DNA of 64,000 nucleotides, from assembly GCF_021699195.1 (NCBI RefSeq), contig NZ_SSXE01000015.1, forward strand, positions 1 to 64,000, written 5' to 3'. Position numbers and translations under genes: made by a program. The notes below the pieces were generated by a model that made no database searches, was not told where the DNA came from, and saw only the letters and a program-made list of their open reading frames with translations. Origin of the DNA: Nonomuraea sp. MG754425. Lineage in GTDB: Bacteria > Actinomycetota > Actinomycetes > Streptosporangiales > Streptosporangiaceae. Positions within the stretch are counted from its first letter, which is position 1, and each line of letters starts with the position of its first letter. This document shows, piece by piece, positions 14,384 through 23,261 of the stretch.

Positions 14384-15055
14384 GTGAGCGATGAGCTTCC
14401 GGAGCCGCCGGAGATAGCGCGGGACGTCTTCACCGGGGAGGCATGGGAGCGTGCGAACGCGTTCGCCGGTCTGCTGACTGGCCCCGGGGTCGTCCGCGGG
14501 CTGCTCGGTCCGCGGGAGGTGCCGCGGATCTGGGATCGTCACCTGCTCAACTGCGCGGTGGTCGCCGAGGCCGTGCCGCCGGACGTGCGGCTCGTGGACA
14601 TCGGCTCGGGGGCCGGGCTGCCCGGCCTGGTTCTGGCCATTGTCCGGCAGGACATCACGGTTACGCTGTTGGAGCCGCTGTTGCGCCGTACTGTGTTCCT
14701 TGAGGAATGTGTTGAGGCGCTCAAGCTGGACAACGTCGAGGTGTTGCGCGGGCGGGCGGAGGACCTGGCGGGCAAACGCGAGTTCGACGTCGCCAGTGCC
14801 CGTGCGGTGGCACCGCTCGACCGCCTCCTGAAGTGGGCCATGCCGCTGCTCCGCGAGGGCGGCGAGCTGATCGCCATGAAGGGGGAGCGAGCCGCGGGCG
14901 AGCTCGCCGAGGCGGATGCCCAATTGCGGGCCAGCGGAGCCCGATCGGCCGAGCTCGTGACGGTCGGGCACGGTAAGGTCGAGCCGCCTGCAACATTGGT
15001 TCGGGTGGTAGCGGGTCGCGCGCCGGAGCGAGCAAGGCGGCGACGAAGGAGGTGA
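14384..15055 (+). CDS. rsmG: 16S rRNA (guanine-527-N7) methyltransferase RsmG
   Basis: SAM-dependent enzyme that makes m7G527 in 16S rRNA, the target of loss-of-function low-level streptomycin resistance. The SAM-binding motif is VDIGSGAGLPGLVLA, and the family signature RHLLNC lies near residue 52. The 223 residues end in a run of arginines. The GTG start follows the upstream leader; the stop overlaps the parA ribosome-binding site. RsmG (GidB) before parAB is conserved. Confidence 0.96.
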   Translation: MSDELPEPPEIARDVFTGEAWERANAFAGLLTGPGVVRGLLGPREVPRIWDRHLLNCAVVAEAVPPDVRLVDIGSGAGLPGLVLAIVRQDITVTLLEPLLRRTVFLEECVEALKLDNVEVLRGRAEDLAGKREFDVASARAVAPLDRLLKWAMPLLREGGELIAMKGERAAGELAEADAQLRASGARSAELVTVGHGKVEPPATLVRVVAGRAPERARRRRRR

Positions 15056-15060
15056 CGGTT

Positions 15061-16128
15061 GTGCCAGTCGCGTCGAGCGGTGTTGGCTGGCCGGACAGCC
15101 GTCGGTCCGAGAGTCCAACCGGGGTTGGCTGGCCCGAAATGGGCATGTCGAGACAGCGAACTCCCGGCACCGGCACACCACTGGTTGAAAGGATGGCCAA
15201 CGTGACCCAAACACCCCTGAACCCCGGTGATTCGCCCCTGGTACGAGAGGCCCTCAGCTCAGTGGTTTCACGTGAAACATCCGCAACCCAGACGGCCGCC
15301 CAGACGGGCGGGACCTCGAGCGAGGGGAACGGCGGCTGGCCGCGTCCGCCCAAGACCAGGGTGGTCGCGGTGGCCAACCAGAAGGGCGGCGTGGGCAAGA
15401 CGACCACGTCGGTCAACATTGCCGCCGCTCTGTCGATGCACGGCCAGCGTGTCCTTGTGGTGGACCTCGACCCGCAGGGCAACGCCTCCACCGCGCTGGC
15501 CACGGAGCACCGTGGCGATGTGCCGGATGTGTACCAGGTGCTGGTGGACGACCTGCCGATGGCGGAGATCGTCAAGCAGGTGCCCGACATGCCGAACCTC
15601 TATTGCGCCCCGGCCACCATCGACCTGGCCGGCGCGGAGATCGAACTGGTCTCCCTGGTCGCCCGGGAGGCTCGCCTGCGGCGCGCCCTGGCGGCGTACG
15701 AAGCGGTGGACTTCGACTACATCGTGATCGACTGCCCGCCGTCCCTCGGCCTGCTGACGGTGAACGCCTTGGTCGCGGCGGACGAGGTCATGATCCCGAT
15801 CCAGTGCGAGTACTACGCGCTGGAAGGGCTCGGCCAGTTGCTGCGGAACGTGGACCTGATCAAGGCGCACCTGAACCCGACGCTGCGGCTCTCGACGATC
15901 GTACTGACGATGTACGACGGGCGTACCCGGCTGGCGTCGCAGGTGGCGGAGGAGGTGCGGTCGCACTTCGGGGACACGGTGCTGAACACGGTGATCCCGC
16001 GGAGCGTCCGGCTGTCGGAGGCGCCCAGTTATGGGCAGTCGGTGATGACGTACGACCCGGGGTCCAGCGGGGCGATGGCGTACATGGACGCGGCCCGGGA
16101 GATCGCGCACCGCGCCGGCGTCGTCTGA
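15061..16128 (+). CDS. parA: Chromosome partitioning ATPase ParA
   Basis: Soj/ParA ATPase that moves ParB-parS complexes. The deviant Walker A motif KGGVGKTT is at about residues 108-115, followed by the Walker A' region VVDLDPQGNAS and switch motif VIDCPPSLG. The ~100-residue N-terminal extension is poorly conserved and repeats a VGWP-type motif. I chose GTG at 15061 because AAGGAGG lies eight bases upstream; a GTG at 15052 is too close to it, and the ATG at 15193 has a poorly spaced site. A parS site is embedded in the extension. Confidence 0.93.
   Translation: MPVASSGVGWPDSRRSESPTGVGWPEMGMSRQRTPGTGTPLVERMANVTQTPLNPGDSPLVREALSSVVSRETSATQTAAQTGGTSSEGNGGWPRPPKTRVVAVANQKGGVGKTTTSVNIAAALSMHGQRVLVVDLDPQGNASTALATEHRGDVPDVYQVLVDDLPMAEIVKQVPDMPNLYCAPATIDLAGAEIELVSLVAREARLRRALAAYEAVDFDYIVIDCPPSLGLLTVNALVAADEVMIPIQCEYYALEGLGQLLRNVDLIKAHLNPTLRLSTIVLTMYDGRTRLASQVAEEVRSHFGDTVLNTVIPRSVRLSEAPSYGQSVMTYDPGSSGAMAYMDAAREIAHRAGVV
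15264..15279. other. parS: parS site inside parA
   Basis: GGTTTCACGTGAAACA matches the parS consensus TGTTTCACGTGAAACA at 15 of 16 positions; only the first base differs. It lies in the coding sequence for the N-terminal extension of ParA, where it encodes VSRET. Confidence 0.9.
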
Positions 16129-16843
16129 ACGGTGGCGCTGGTCCCTTCGGTTGCCGCATCGCCGCCCCATTCCATCGCCGGTTGCCACCCGGGCTGAGCT
16201 GCATCCTGTCGGGCCGTGTGGAACGGCGCCGTGCCGTGGCGTGGGTCACCGCGGTGAGTCCTGTCCACGGTTTCGGAGCCGACCATCCACCGTTGCGAAA
16301 CGCCGGTCCGGCTTGGCGGCCAAGTTCAGGGGTGGGGTCCCGCTGCGCTTGGACGGTCGGGTTGGGTCTCCGGCGTTGAGAGCGCGGCGATGCACGACGT
16401 TCGGCTCCGGGTGCGGTCGGCTTCCCCCTAGAGTGCTGTGTCGGCTGAGGGGTTCGCAGCGCCCAGACCGATACCTCCATGTTCGGCGACGTTCGCACCT
16501 GGCGGCGTGTTCCTGGAATGGCTGTCTGCGGGGCCGTGGTCACGTGTGCGGTGCGTTGGTGGGCAGTCGCGTCCAAGTTGTGCAGGTCGTTCCGCGATGC
16601 CGTGCTGAATGTGATCAGCCGTGCCGGGGCGGGACTGCTGGTTCATGGGTAACAAGCAGTCGTGGGCAACGGGGCAGAGCGGCGGTGGTGGGTCTCGGGG
16701 CTCAAGTCAGGAGTTGGGCAGGTTTGTGACCGTGTCGGTGTAAATCCAACCGGGCGGTGTGTGGCGAGCGGGCACCGGGTGGGGCCTCCGACGGTAACCT
16801 CTCCTGGAGTGACCGGAATCGGCCGGGTGGATGAGGAGACGCA
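16129..16843. other. Long parA-parB spacer without a recognisable gene
   Basis: This 715-bp region separates parA and parB, which in most actinomycetes are adjacent or overlapping. Both strands have open frames of up to ~190 codons, but their translations are arginine/cysteine-rich and resemble no family, as expected from chance in high-GC DNA. Short hairpin-forming words occur, but no parS site and no clear promoter box. The last ~100 bp before the parB GTG start probably carry its own promoter. A decayed gene or an RNA gene cannot be excluded. Confidence 0.5.
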
Positions 16844-17806
16844 GTGAGTCAGCAGCGGCGGGGATTGGGCAAGGGGCTCGGGGCGCTCATCCCGACCGGT
16901 CCCATCGTTGACGGCACGGGGGCGGCACCGGCCCCGTCGAACGGGTCAACGGGGGAGACGGGCCCGATGCCGATCGCTGGGGCGTACTTCAGGGAGGTTG
17001 CTCTCGCCGCGATCGTGCCCAATCCGCGTCAGCCCCGTGAGATCTTCGACGAGGAACGTCTCGATGAGCTGGCTGCGTCCATCCGCGAGGTGGGCCTCCT
17101 TCAGCCGATTGTGGTCCGGTCGGTCGGGGGTGGCCAGTACGAGCTGATCATGGGGGAGCGGCGCTGGCGGGCGTGCCAGCAGGTCGGGTTGGATCCGGTT
17201 CCGGCGATCGTCCGCAACACCCAGGACACTGACCTCCTGCGGGACGCCCTCATCGAGAACCTCCAGCGCGAGCAGTTGAACGCGCTGGAGGAGGCGGCGG
17301 CGTACCAGCAACTGCTCGACGACTTCCAGGCCACTCACGACCAGCTCGCGAAGAAGGTCGGTCGCTCCCGCTCCCACATCACCAACACCCTGCGCCTTCT
17401 CAACCTGCCTCCGGACGTTCAGCGCACGGTTGCGGCCGGTGTCATCAGCGCCGGTCACGCGCGAGCGCTGCTCGGACTCGAGAGCGCGGAGGAGCAGATA
17501 CAGCTCGCCAAGCGCATCGTGGCGGAGCTGCTCTCGGTGCGGGCGGTCGAGGAGATCGTCGCCATGGGAAGCGCGACGGCGGCCAAGAACCCGCCGAGGG
17601 AGCGTCAGGCGGCCAAGCCGACCGCCCCTGGTCTCACGCACCTCGCCGATCGACTCTCCGACCATTTCGAGACCAAGGTGAAGGTGGACCTCGGTCGTCG
17701 GAAGGGGCGGATCGTGGTGGAGTTCGCGACGATCGACGACCTTGAACGCATCATCGGAACCATGGCGCCTGAGGCGGCTCGTGCGATGCGGGAGGCCGAG
17801 GAGTGA
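16844..17806 (+). CDS. parB: Chromosome partitioning protein ParB
   Basis: CTP-dependent DNA clamp that loads at parS. The N-terminus has [13 protein letters not shown], the ParA-stimulating peptide. The CTP-binding domain shows NPRQPR (residues ~61-66) and GERRWRA (~103-109). The helix-turn-helix is in [19 protein letters not shown], and the C-terminal dimerisation domain contains the RKGRIVVEF strand. At 320 residues the length is normal. Four parS sites lie just downstream. Confidence 0.97.
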   Translation: MSQQRRGLGKGLGALIPTGPIVDGTGAAPAPSNGSTGETGPMPIAGAYFREVALAAIVPNPRQPREIFDEERLDELAASIREVGLLQPIVVRSVGGGQYELIMGERRWRACQQVGLDPVPAIVRNTQDTDLLRDALIENLQREQLNALEEAAAYQQLLDDFQATHDQLAKKVGRSRSHITNTLRLLNLPPDVQRTVAAGVISAGHARALLGLESAEEQIQLAKRIVAELLSVRAVEEIVAMGSATAAKNPPRERQAAKPTAPGLTHLADRLSDHFETKVKVDLGRRKGRIVVEFATIDDLERIIGTMAPEAARAMREAEE

Positions 17807-17832
17807 CCTCGGGGTGAGCTTGTCGGCCCCGG

Positions 17833-18120
17833 TGTTTCACGTGAAACACCGGGGCTCATTGTTTTTGGCGGCTGGGTTCTCGGCGTGTTTCACGTGAAAC
17901 ACGTGTCGGCCACTCGGCCGTTCCCCTTGCTTGGTCGCACCGTTCTCCGGTGTCCGGCTCATCGCCACGGGCAGGCCGGTGGGTGTTTCGTTCTGGGGAT
18001 CGGCTCGCGTGGTGGATTCGCGGAGGAGGGGCGTGTGTTCCACGTGAAACACCGGGGCGGCGTAGCCGGCGTGGGCGGTCGGGGTTAGTTGTGGGCCGGA
18101 CCGGTGTTTCACGTGAAACA
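17833..18120. other. parS: Cluster of four parS sites
   Basis: The 323-bp region between parB and the next gene holds four 16-bp parS sites. Perfect TGTTTCACGTGAAACA copies are at 17833-17848, 17886-17901 and 18105-18120. A copy with one mismatch (TGTTCCACGTGAAACA) is at 18036-18051. I see no gene here; the frames that cross it only translate the repeats. Clusters of parS near oriC are typical of actinomycetes and nucleate the ParB segrosome. Confidence 0.95.
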
Positions 18121-18129
18121 CCGGACGAG

Positions 18130-19176
18130 TCAGGCGCCGGCGGCCTTGTGGAGGTCGTCGAGGAAGTCGTCCACGTGTTCCGGTGTGGTGTCGAAGGCGG
18201 TCATCCAGCGGACGGTGCCGGCGGACTCGTCCCAGAAGTGGAACAGGTAGCGCTGCTGCAGCGCCTCGGCGAGAGCGTGGGGGAGGGTGGCGAAGACGGC
18301 GTTCGACTGCACGGGGTACGCCAGCGAGACGCCGGGGACGTCCGCCAGTCCGTCCGCCAGGCGTGCGGCCATCTGGTTGGCGTGGGCGGCGTTGCGGTGC
18401 CACAGGTCGTCCGTCAGGAGGGCTGAGAGTTGCGCGGAGATGAACCGCATCTTCGAGGCGAGCTGAAGGGACTGGCGGCGTAGAAACGGCACGGCGTGCG
18501 CCAGCGACGGATCGAGCACCACGACGGCCTCCGCGGCCAGCGCGCCGTTCTTGGTGCCGCCGAAGCTGAACACGTCCACCCCGGCGTCCGTCGTGACGGC
18601 CTTCAGGTCGCATTCGAGGAACGCGGCGGCGTTGGCGATCCTGGCGCCGTCCACGTGGAGGCGCAGTCCCGACTCGTGTGCCGCGTCGGCGAGGGCGGCG
18701 ATCTCGGCGGGGGAGTAGGTGGTGCCGAGCTCCGAGGTCTGGGAGATGGAGACGACCGTCGGCTGGGACTCGTGGGGATTGCCGAGTCCGCCCAGGCGCG
18801 CCTTGATGTCGGCCGGGCGTAGCTTGCCGTCCTCGGTCGGGACCGTCATGAGCTTCACACCGAGCAGGCGTTCCGCCGCACCGGCCTCGTGGGTGGCGAT
18901 GTGGGCGCTGTCGGCACAGATGACGGCGCTGTAGCGGCCCAGCATGAGGGCGAGGCCGACCATGTTGGCGCCCGCGCCGTTGAGTACCGGGAAACCGTTG
19001 GCGTCCGGGCCGAACGTCTCTTTGGTCTTTTCCTCGAACGCCGATGTCCAGGTGTCGCCGCCGTAGGCGGGGGAGTCGCCGTGGTTCGCGGCGGCCATGG
19101 CTTCCAGGATGGCCGGGTGCACGCCGGCGTGGTTGTCGCTGGCGAAGCTCTTGGGGTACATCGAATCGATCAGCAC
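18130..19176 (-). CDS. Threonine aldolase family protein (low-specificity)
   Basis: PLP-dependent, fold-type I beta-eliminating-lyase family enzyme that likely splits L-threonine or L-allo-threonine to glycine and acetaldehyde. The Schiff-base lysine is Lys209 in FSFGGTKNGA, and LHVDGARI (about 173-180) holds the PLP-binding aspartate. The N-terminal SDNHAGVHP motif also fits. The start is GTG (19176) or the ATG at 19161; 348 residues is the usual length. It lies alone between the parS cluster and a 387-bp spacer. Confidence 0.88.
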   Translation of the reverse strand: MLIDSMYPKSFASDNHAGVHPAILEAMAAANHGDSPAYGGDTWTSAFEEKTKETFGPDANGFPVLNGAGANMVGLALMLGRYSAVICADSAHIATHEAGAAERLLGVKLMTVPTEDGKLRPADIKARLGGLGNPHESQPTVVSISQTSELGTTYSPAEIAALADAAHESGLRLHVDGARIANAAAFLECDLKAVTTDAGVDVFSFGGTKNGALAAEAVVVLDPSLAHAVPFLRRQSLQLASKMRFISAQLSALLTDDLWHRNAAHANQMAARLADGLADVPGVSLAYPVQSNAVFATLPHALAEALQQRYLFHFWDESAGTVRWMTAFDTTPEHVDDFLDDLHKAAGA

Positions 19177-19563
19177 ACCGTAAGGCTACTTATCCGCCTG
19201 CTCCGGCACTCCGGCCGGTCGTGGTGGGTGGAGGGAGTGGTGGCCGCGCCGGCTGTGAGCGGGCGCCGGTCGCGCGGTGTTCGGCGTGCGCGGCCGATCG
19301 GGCGGGACGGATGGGCGCGAGGGGTATCGCGTGTGAGGGCTGCGGGGGCGTTGAACGGGTGGAGGGGTTGGCTCCTGCGAGTGGTTGCCCGTGCGAAGGA
19401 CGCCCGACCGAAAGGAGGGCCGTTCAGGAGGGGAGCGGGCGGCCTGGCCATGACGGGAACCGGACGTCGGAGGGGCGGGTCCGCGAGTGGTGCCACTCGG
19501 CGGGCGTGGGGTGAGAGGCGGATGGGATCTCGTCCGAGGCGTCCCGTCGCACGGGCCGCCCGG
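19177..19563. other. Spacer between Ddl-family and threonine aldolase genes
   Basis: A 387-bp gap between two leftward genes. I find no conserved gene, clear terminator or promoter in it. Composition is G-rich on the plus strand, and open frames across it are shadows. A promoter for the aldolase gene probably lies at the low-coordinate end. Confidence 0.4.
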
Positions 19564-20526
19564 TCAGTTCTCGCGGGACGAGCGGTTGGCGGCGTTCTGG
19601 AGGAGGGTGTGGCAGAGCGCGCCCAGATCCTGCCCTGCGGCCTCCGCCGCCATCGGCAGCAGCGACGTCTCCGTCATGCCGGGCGCCACGTTGACCTCCA
19701 GGAAGTGCGGCACGCCGTCGCCGTCCACGATCAGGTCTGTCCGGGAGATGTCCCGCAGACCCAGCGCGGTGTGCGCGGTGACGGCGGTTTCGGCGCAGGC
19801 GGCGGCGGCCTGGGCAGGCAGGCGGGCGGGGGCGAAGAACTCGGTGTGGCCGGCGGTGTAGCGGGCCGCGTAGTCGTAGACGCCTTCGTCGGGGACGATC
19901 TCCACGGCGGGCAGGGCCACCGGGCCGTCACCGAGGTCGACGACGGAGACCGCCACCTCGACGCCCTCCACGTACCGCTCGATCAGTGCGGTGTCGCCGT
20001 ACGCGAAGCAGCCGACCATGGCGGCGGGCAGTTCCTCCGCGGTACGGACGAACGAGGCGCCCAGGGCGGAGCCGCCACGGGCGGGCTTGACGAAGAGGGG
20101 GAGGCCGAGGTGTTCGACGATGCGGCCGAGCACGACCGTGGCGCCGAGGTCGTGGAAGGTCTCCTTGGGCAGCGTGACGGAGGCGGGGGTGCGCAGGCCG
20201 ACGGAGCGGACGACGGCCTTGGCGGTGGGCTTGTCGAAGGCCACCCGGCAGGCGTCGGGGTCGGCGCCGACGTAGGGGACGTTCAGGAGTTCCAGCACGG
20301 AGCGGATGGCGCCGTCCTCGCCCGCGCCGCCGTGCAGCGTCACGAAGACCGCCTCCGGCGGGTCGGCCAGGATGGAGGGCACGAGGGAGGCGTCGGTGTC
20401 GCGGGTCTCCACGTCGATGCCCGTCGTCCGCAGCACCTCACTGACTCTGCGACCCGAGCGCAAAGACACCTCTCGCTCATAGGAGAGGCCCCCGGCCAGC
20501 ACGAGCACGTGGCCCAGATCGCTCAT
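19564..20526 (-). CDS. D-alanine--D-alanine ligase family protein
   Basis: ATP-grasp ligase family. The start motif GGLSYEREVSL, the middle motif LHGGAGEDGAIRSVLE, the ATP-grasp loop VKPARGGSALGASFV and the C-terminal LEVNVAPGMTETSLLP all match Ddl. The ligand-loop motif YDYAARYT is also present. The usual GEDG..QG is GEDGAIR here, and GSS is GSA, so substrate preference may be altered. I chose ATG at 20526 with a GGAGGAG site six bases upstream, giving 320 residues. The main ddl gene of such organisms normally lies elsewhere, so this may be a paralogue, but that cannot be seen here. Confidence 0.85.
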   Translation of the reverse strand: MSDLGHVLVLAGGLSYEREVSLRSGRRVSEVLRTTGIDVETRDTDASLVPSILADPPEAVFVTLHGGAGEDGAIRSVLELLNVPYVGADPDACRVAFDKPTAKAVVRSVGLRTPASVTLPKETFHDLGATVVLGRIVEHLGLPLFVKPARGGSALGASFVRTAEELPAAMVGCFAYGDTALIERYVEGVEVAVSVVDLGDGPVALPAVEIVPDEGVYDYAARYTAGHTEFFAPARLPAQAAAACAETAVTAHTALGLRDISRTDLIVDGDGVPHFLEVNVAPGMTETSLLPMAAEAAGQDLGALCHTLLQNAANRSSREN

Positions 20527-20736
20527 CACATCTCCTCCGCTGGTGCCGTGGATGGCACGCTGTCCAACCGTACCGGCGGTGCGGGCACATGGTGTACGGG
20601 AGGTGCTTTCTCCGGCGATCCCCTCCCATCTCCCCCCGCAAAACGCCCTGGGCAGATCCCGGCGCGGCCGGGAAAGGTCGTGCCGGACAAAGCGACAGGC
20701 CGGCATCGCCACCCGCGACGCCGGCCTGCCGGTGGT

Positions 20737-22062
20737 TCAGGCCAGGTCGGGCCCGGGGGTGTCGACGCCCTGGTGGTCGCGGGCCGAGGCGGTGCCGAAC
20801 GTGTCGCGGAGCTGGATCTCCTGCTCGATCACCCCGGCCAGCCTGCGCACCCCTTCCCGGATGCGGTCGGGCTCGGGGTAGCAGTACGACAGCCGCATGT
20901 GCCGCGCCCCGCTGCCGTCCGAGAAGAATCCGGTGCCGGGCACGAACGCGACCCGCTCGGACACGGCCCGGGGCAGGATCGCCTTGGAGTCGAGCCCTTC
21001 GGGCAGGGTGGCCCAGACGAAGAAGCCGCCTCCGGGTCGTGTCCAGGTGACCTCGGGCGGCATCAGCGATTCGAGCGCGTCCAGCAGCGCGTCACGGCGC
21101 TCGCGGTAGAGCTCCCTGAACGTCTTGATCTGCTCCTGCCACGGCTGCGTGGCGAGGTACTGGCCCACGGCGAGCTGGGTGAACGACGAGTGCGACAGCA
21201 CCGCCGACTCCATGGCCAGCACGAGTTTCTCGCGGATGGCGTGCGGGGCGAGCGCCCAGCCGACGCGGAAGCCGGGGGCGAGCGTCTTGGAGAACGACCC
21301 GAGGTAGACCACTCCGTCGGGATTGTCGGCGCGCAGGGCGCGCATGGGTTCTCCGTCGAAGCCGAGCAGCCCGTACGGATTGTCCTCGATGATGAGGATC
21401 CCGGCCCGCTGGCAGATGTCGAGCACCTGCTGGCGGCGGGCGATGTTCAGGGTGACACCGCCGGGGTTGTGGAAGGTCGGGATCGTGTAGAGGAACTTGA
21501 TGGGCGCCCCGGCGGTCTCCAGGGCGTAGACGGTCTGGGCCAGGGATTCGGGCACGATGCCCTGATCGTCCATGGCGATATGGACGACTTTGGCCTGATA
21601 GGCGGCGAACGTCCCCAGGGCCCCCACGTACGAGGGTCCCTCGGCCAGCACGACGTCACCCGGGTCGATGAAGATCCGGGTGATCAGGTCGAGGGCCTGC
21701 TGCGAGCCCACGGTGACGACCACGTCGTTCGCCCCGGCGGCGATCCCCTCCAGCCGCATGACCTCGCAGATCTGCTCACGCAGGTGCGGGTCGCCCTGGC
21801 CGGAGCCGTACTGCAGCGCGACGGGGCCGCGCCGGGTGACGAGGTCGGAGACCAGCTCGCCGACCATGTCGAGGGGAAGGGCCGTGACGTACGGCATGCC
21901 GCCCGCGAGCGAGACCACCTCTGGCCTCGACGCGACGGCGAAAAGAGCTCGAATCTCGGAGGCGACCATCCCGGTAGCTCGTGCCGCGTACCGATCGACG
22001 TAGGCGTCGATGCGCGACCCTTGGGTCGCGGGTGTCTGACCGTGATCCAGCTCTTCCGTCAC
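20737..22062 (-). CDS. PLP-dependent aminotransferase, class I/II (2-aminoadipate-aminotransferase-like)
   Basis: Fold-type I aminotransferase; 441 residues. Visible motifs include YGSGQGDPHLREQI, TVGSQQALDL, the substrate/PLP site TFHNPGGVTL with EDNPYG, and the Schiff-base lysine in LGSFSKTLAPGFRVGW. These belong to the LysN/MocR-like group, with substrates such as 2-aminoadipate or branched or aromatic amino acids; I cannot assign the exact one. I chose the GTG at 22062, preceded by AGGAGG at good spacing; an upstream extension lacks a site. It is transcribed toward the Ddl-family gene, 210 bp away. Confidence 0.88.
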   Translation of the reverse strand: MTEELDHGQTPATQGSRIDAYVDRYAARATGMVASEIRALFAVASRPEVVSLAGGMPYVTALPLDMVGELVSDLVTRRGPVALQYGSGQGDPHLREQICEVMRLEGIAAGANDVVVTVGSQQALDLITRIFIDPGDVVLAEGPSYVGALGTFAAYQAKVVHIAMDDQGIVPESLAQTVYALETAGAPIKFLYTIPTFHNPGGVTLNIARRQQVLDICQRAGILIIEDNPYGLLGFDGEPMRALRADNPDGVVYLGSFSKTLAPGFRVGWALAPHAIREKLVLAMESAVLSHSSFTQLAVGQYLATQPWQEQIKTFRELYRERRDALLDALESLMPPEVTWTRPGGGFFVWATLPEGLDSKAILPRAVSERVAFVPGTGFFSDGSGARHMRLSYCYPEPDRIREGVRRLAGVIEQEIQLRDTFGTASARDHQGVDTPGPDLA

Positions 22063-22238
22063 GGCCCACCTCCTAGGTCTCATATGGGACTGAAATACCA
22101 GATTACGCCAGACGGACATGTCGCCCGTCGCCGGGCTCGCCCGTCGTGGTGTCCGGTGGCGGCATCTTCACTGGGCTACGATGCCACCTGTGGACGCGGT
22201 TTTCGCGCGCTTTTCCGGGTCAACGATAGGGGCGGTAG

Positions 22239-22856
22239 TTGTCGCGCCGGCTGGTCAACATAACCCTGGACAATCTCGGAGATCTACCGCGCCGCTGCGG
22301 GCGGTGTGTGTTCTGGGAGCTCGACCCCGTCAACGCGGAGCGAGCCCTGGATTCGGGAGACCCCAGGCTGGAGAAGGAGGCGTGGATCTCCGGCACGCTG
22401 CTTGAGTGGGGCAGTTGCGGGAAGATCGCCTATGTCGACGGGGCGCCGGCGGGGTTCGTGATCTACAGCCCGCCGCTCTACACCCCGCGCTCGGTCGCCT
22501 TTCCCACCTCGCCGGTGAGCGCCGACGCGGTGTTGCTGATGACGGCGCACATCATTCCCGAGTTCTCGGGCGGCGGGCTGGGCCGGATGCTGATCCAGGG
22601 TGTGGCCAAAGACCTGACGCGGCGTGGGGTGAAAGCCATTGAGGCTTTCGGGGACCTCAAGTGGGAAGAGCCGAGTTGCGTAGTTCCGGCGGAATACTTG
22701 CTTTCTGTGGGGTTTAAGACAGTTCGTCCGCATTTGCGATTTCCGCGACTGCGACTGGAACTCAAGACCGCGGTCTCGTGGCGTGAGGACGTCGAGGTGG
22801 CGCTTGAACGTCTCCTCGGCTCCATGAGTCCGGAACGCGCCCTACGTCCCGTCTGA
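22239..22856 (+). CDS. GNAT family N-acetyltransferase
   Basis: A 205-residue protein with a GNAT core. The acetyl-CoA loop region is IPEFSGGGLGRMLIQGVAKDL (residues ~103-123), in place of the usual Q/RxxGxG/A. The N-terminus has a conserved RCGRCVFWELDPV segment seen in actinomycete homologues at this locus. It appears to start at TTG (22239), since no ATG or GTG with a site is near. The substrate is unknown. It is divergent from the aminotransferase and ends before a shared terminator with trxA. Confidence 0.82.
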   Translation: MSRRLVNITLDNLGDLPRRCGRCVFWELDPVNAERALDSGDPRLEKEAWISGTLLEWGSCGKIAYVDGAPAGFVIYSPPLYTPRSVAFPTSPVSADAVLLMTAHIIPEFSGGGLGRMLIQGVAKDLTRRGVKAIEAFGDLKWEEPSCVVPAEYLLSVGFKTVRPHLRFPRLRLELKTAVSWREDVEVALERLLGSMSPERALRPV

Positions 22857-22889
22857 TGCCCCCTCAGGGCTGCCCATCACGGCATGAAC

Positions 22890-22922
22890 AAGCCCCCCGC
22901 GCACGGAAGGCGCGGGGGGCTT
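22890..22922. terminator. Bidirectional terminator between GNAT and trxA
   Basis: A perfect 13-bp inverted repeat (AAGCCCCCCGCGC and its complement) with a 7-nt loop. It lies between converging genes and carries AA/TT flanks on both sides, so it can stop transcription from both directions. Confidence 0.85.
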
Positions 22923-22935
22923 GGCCGTGGGCGTC

Positions 22936-23250
22936 CTAGATGATGCCCTCGAGCTCGCGCAGCAGCATGGCCTTCGGCTTGGCGCCGATGATCTGCTTCA
23001 CGACCTCTCCGTTCTTGAAGACGTTCATCGTCGGGATCTGGAGTACGCCGTACTGGCGCGGAACCTCAGGGTTCTCGTCGATGTTCAGCTTGACGATCTC
23101 CAGCTTGTCGCCGTGCTCGTTGGCGATCTCCTGCAGGATGGGCGCGACCTGACGGCACGGGCCGCACCACTCCGCCCAGAAATCGACCAGCACAGGCTTG
23201 TCGCTCTTGAGTACTTCGGACGCGAAATTGGCGTCGGTGACAGCCTTCAC
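22936..23250 (-). CDS. trxA: Thioredoxin
   Basis: Small dithiol-disulfide oxidoreductase reduced by TrxB. The WCGPC active site (in [10 protein letters not shown]) and the cis-proline motif IPTM are present. I chose GTG at 23250, giving 104 residues, because AGGAG lies seven bases upstream; an earlier GTG at 23265 overlaps that site. It lies 11 bp after trxB, so the two form an operon. Confidence 0.96.
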   Translation of the reverse strand: MKAVTDANFASEVLKSDKPVLVDFWAEWCGPCRQVAPILQEIANEHGDKLEIVKLNIDENPEVPRQYGVLQIPTMNVFKNGEVVKQIIGAKPKAMLLRELEGII

Positions 23251-23261
23251 GGGTGCGCTCC

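Noticed and set aside
16151..16729. Possible 192-codon gene between parA and parB
   Set aside because: Translation is rich in Arg, Cys and Gly with no recognisable family or good start site, so I treat the region as non-coding.
18889..22263. A 1124-codon open frame on the plus strand
   Set aside because: It runs antisense across the aldolase, Ddl-family and aminotransferase genes and through the spacers between them. Its Gly/Arg/Val-rich sequence has no domain.
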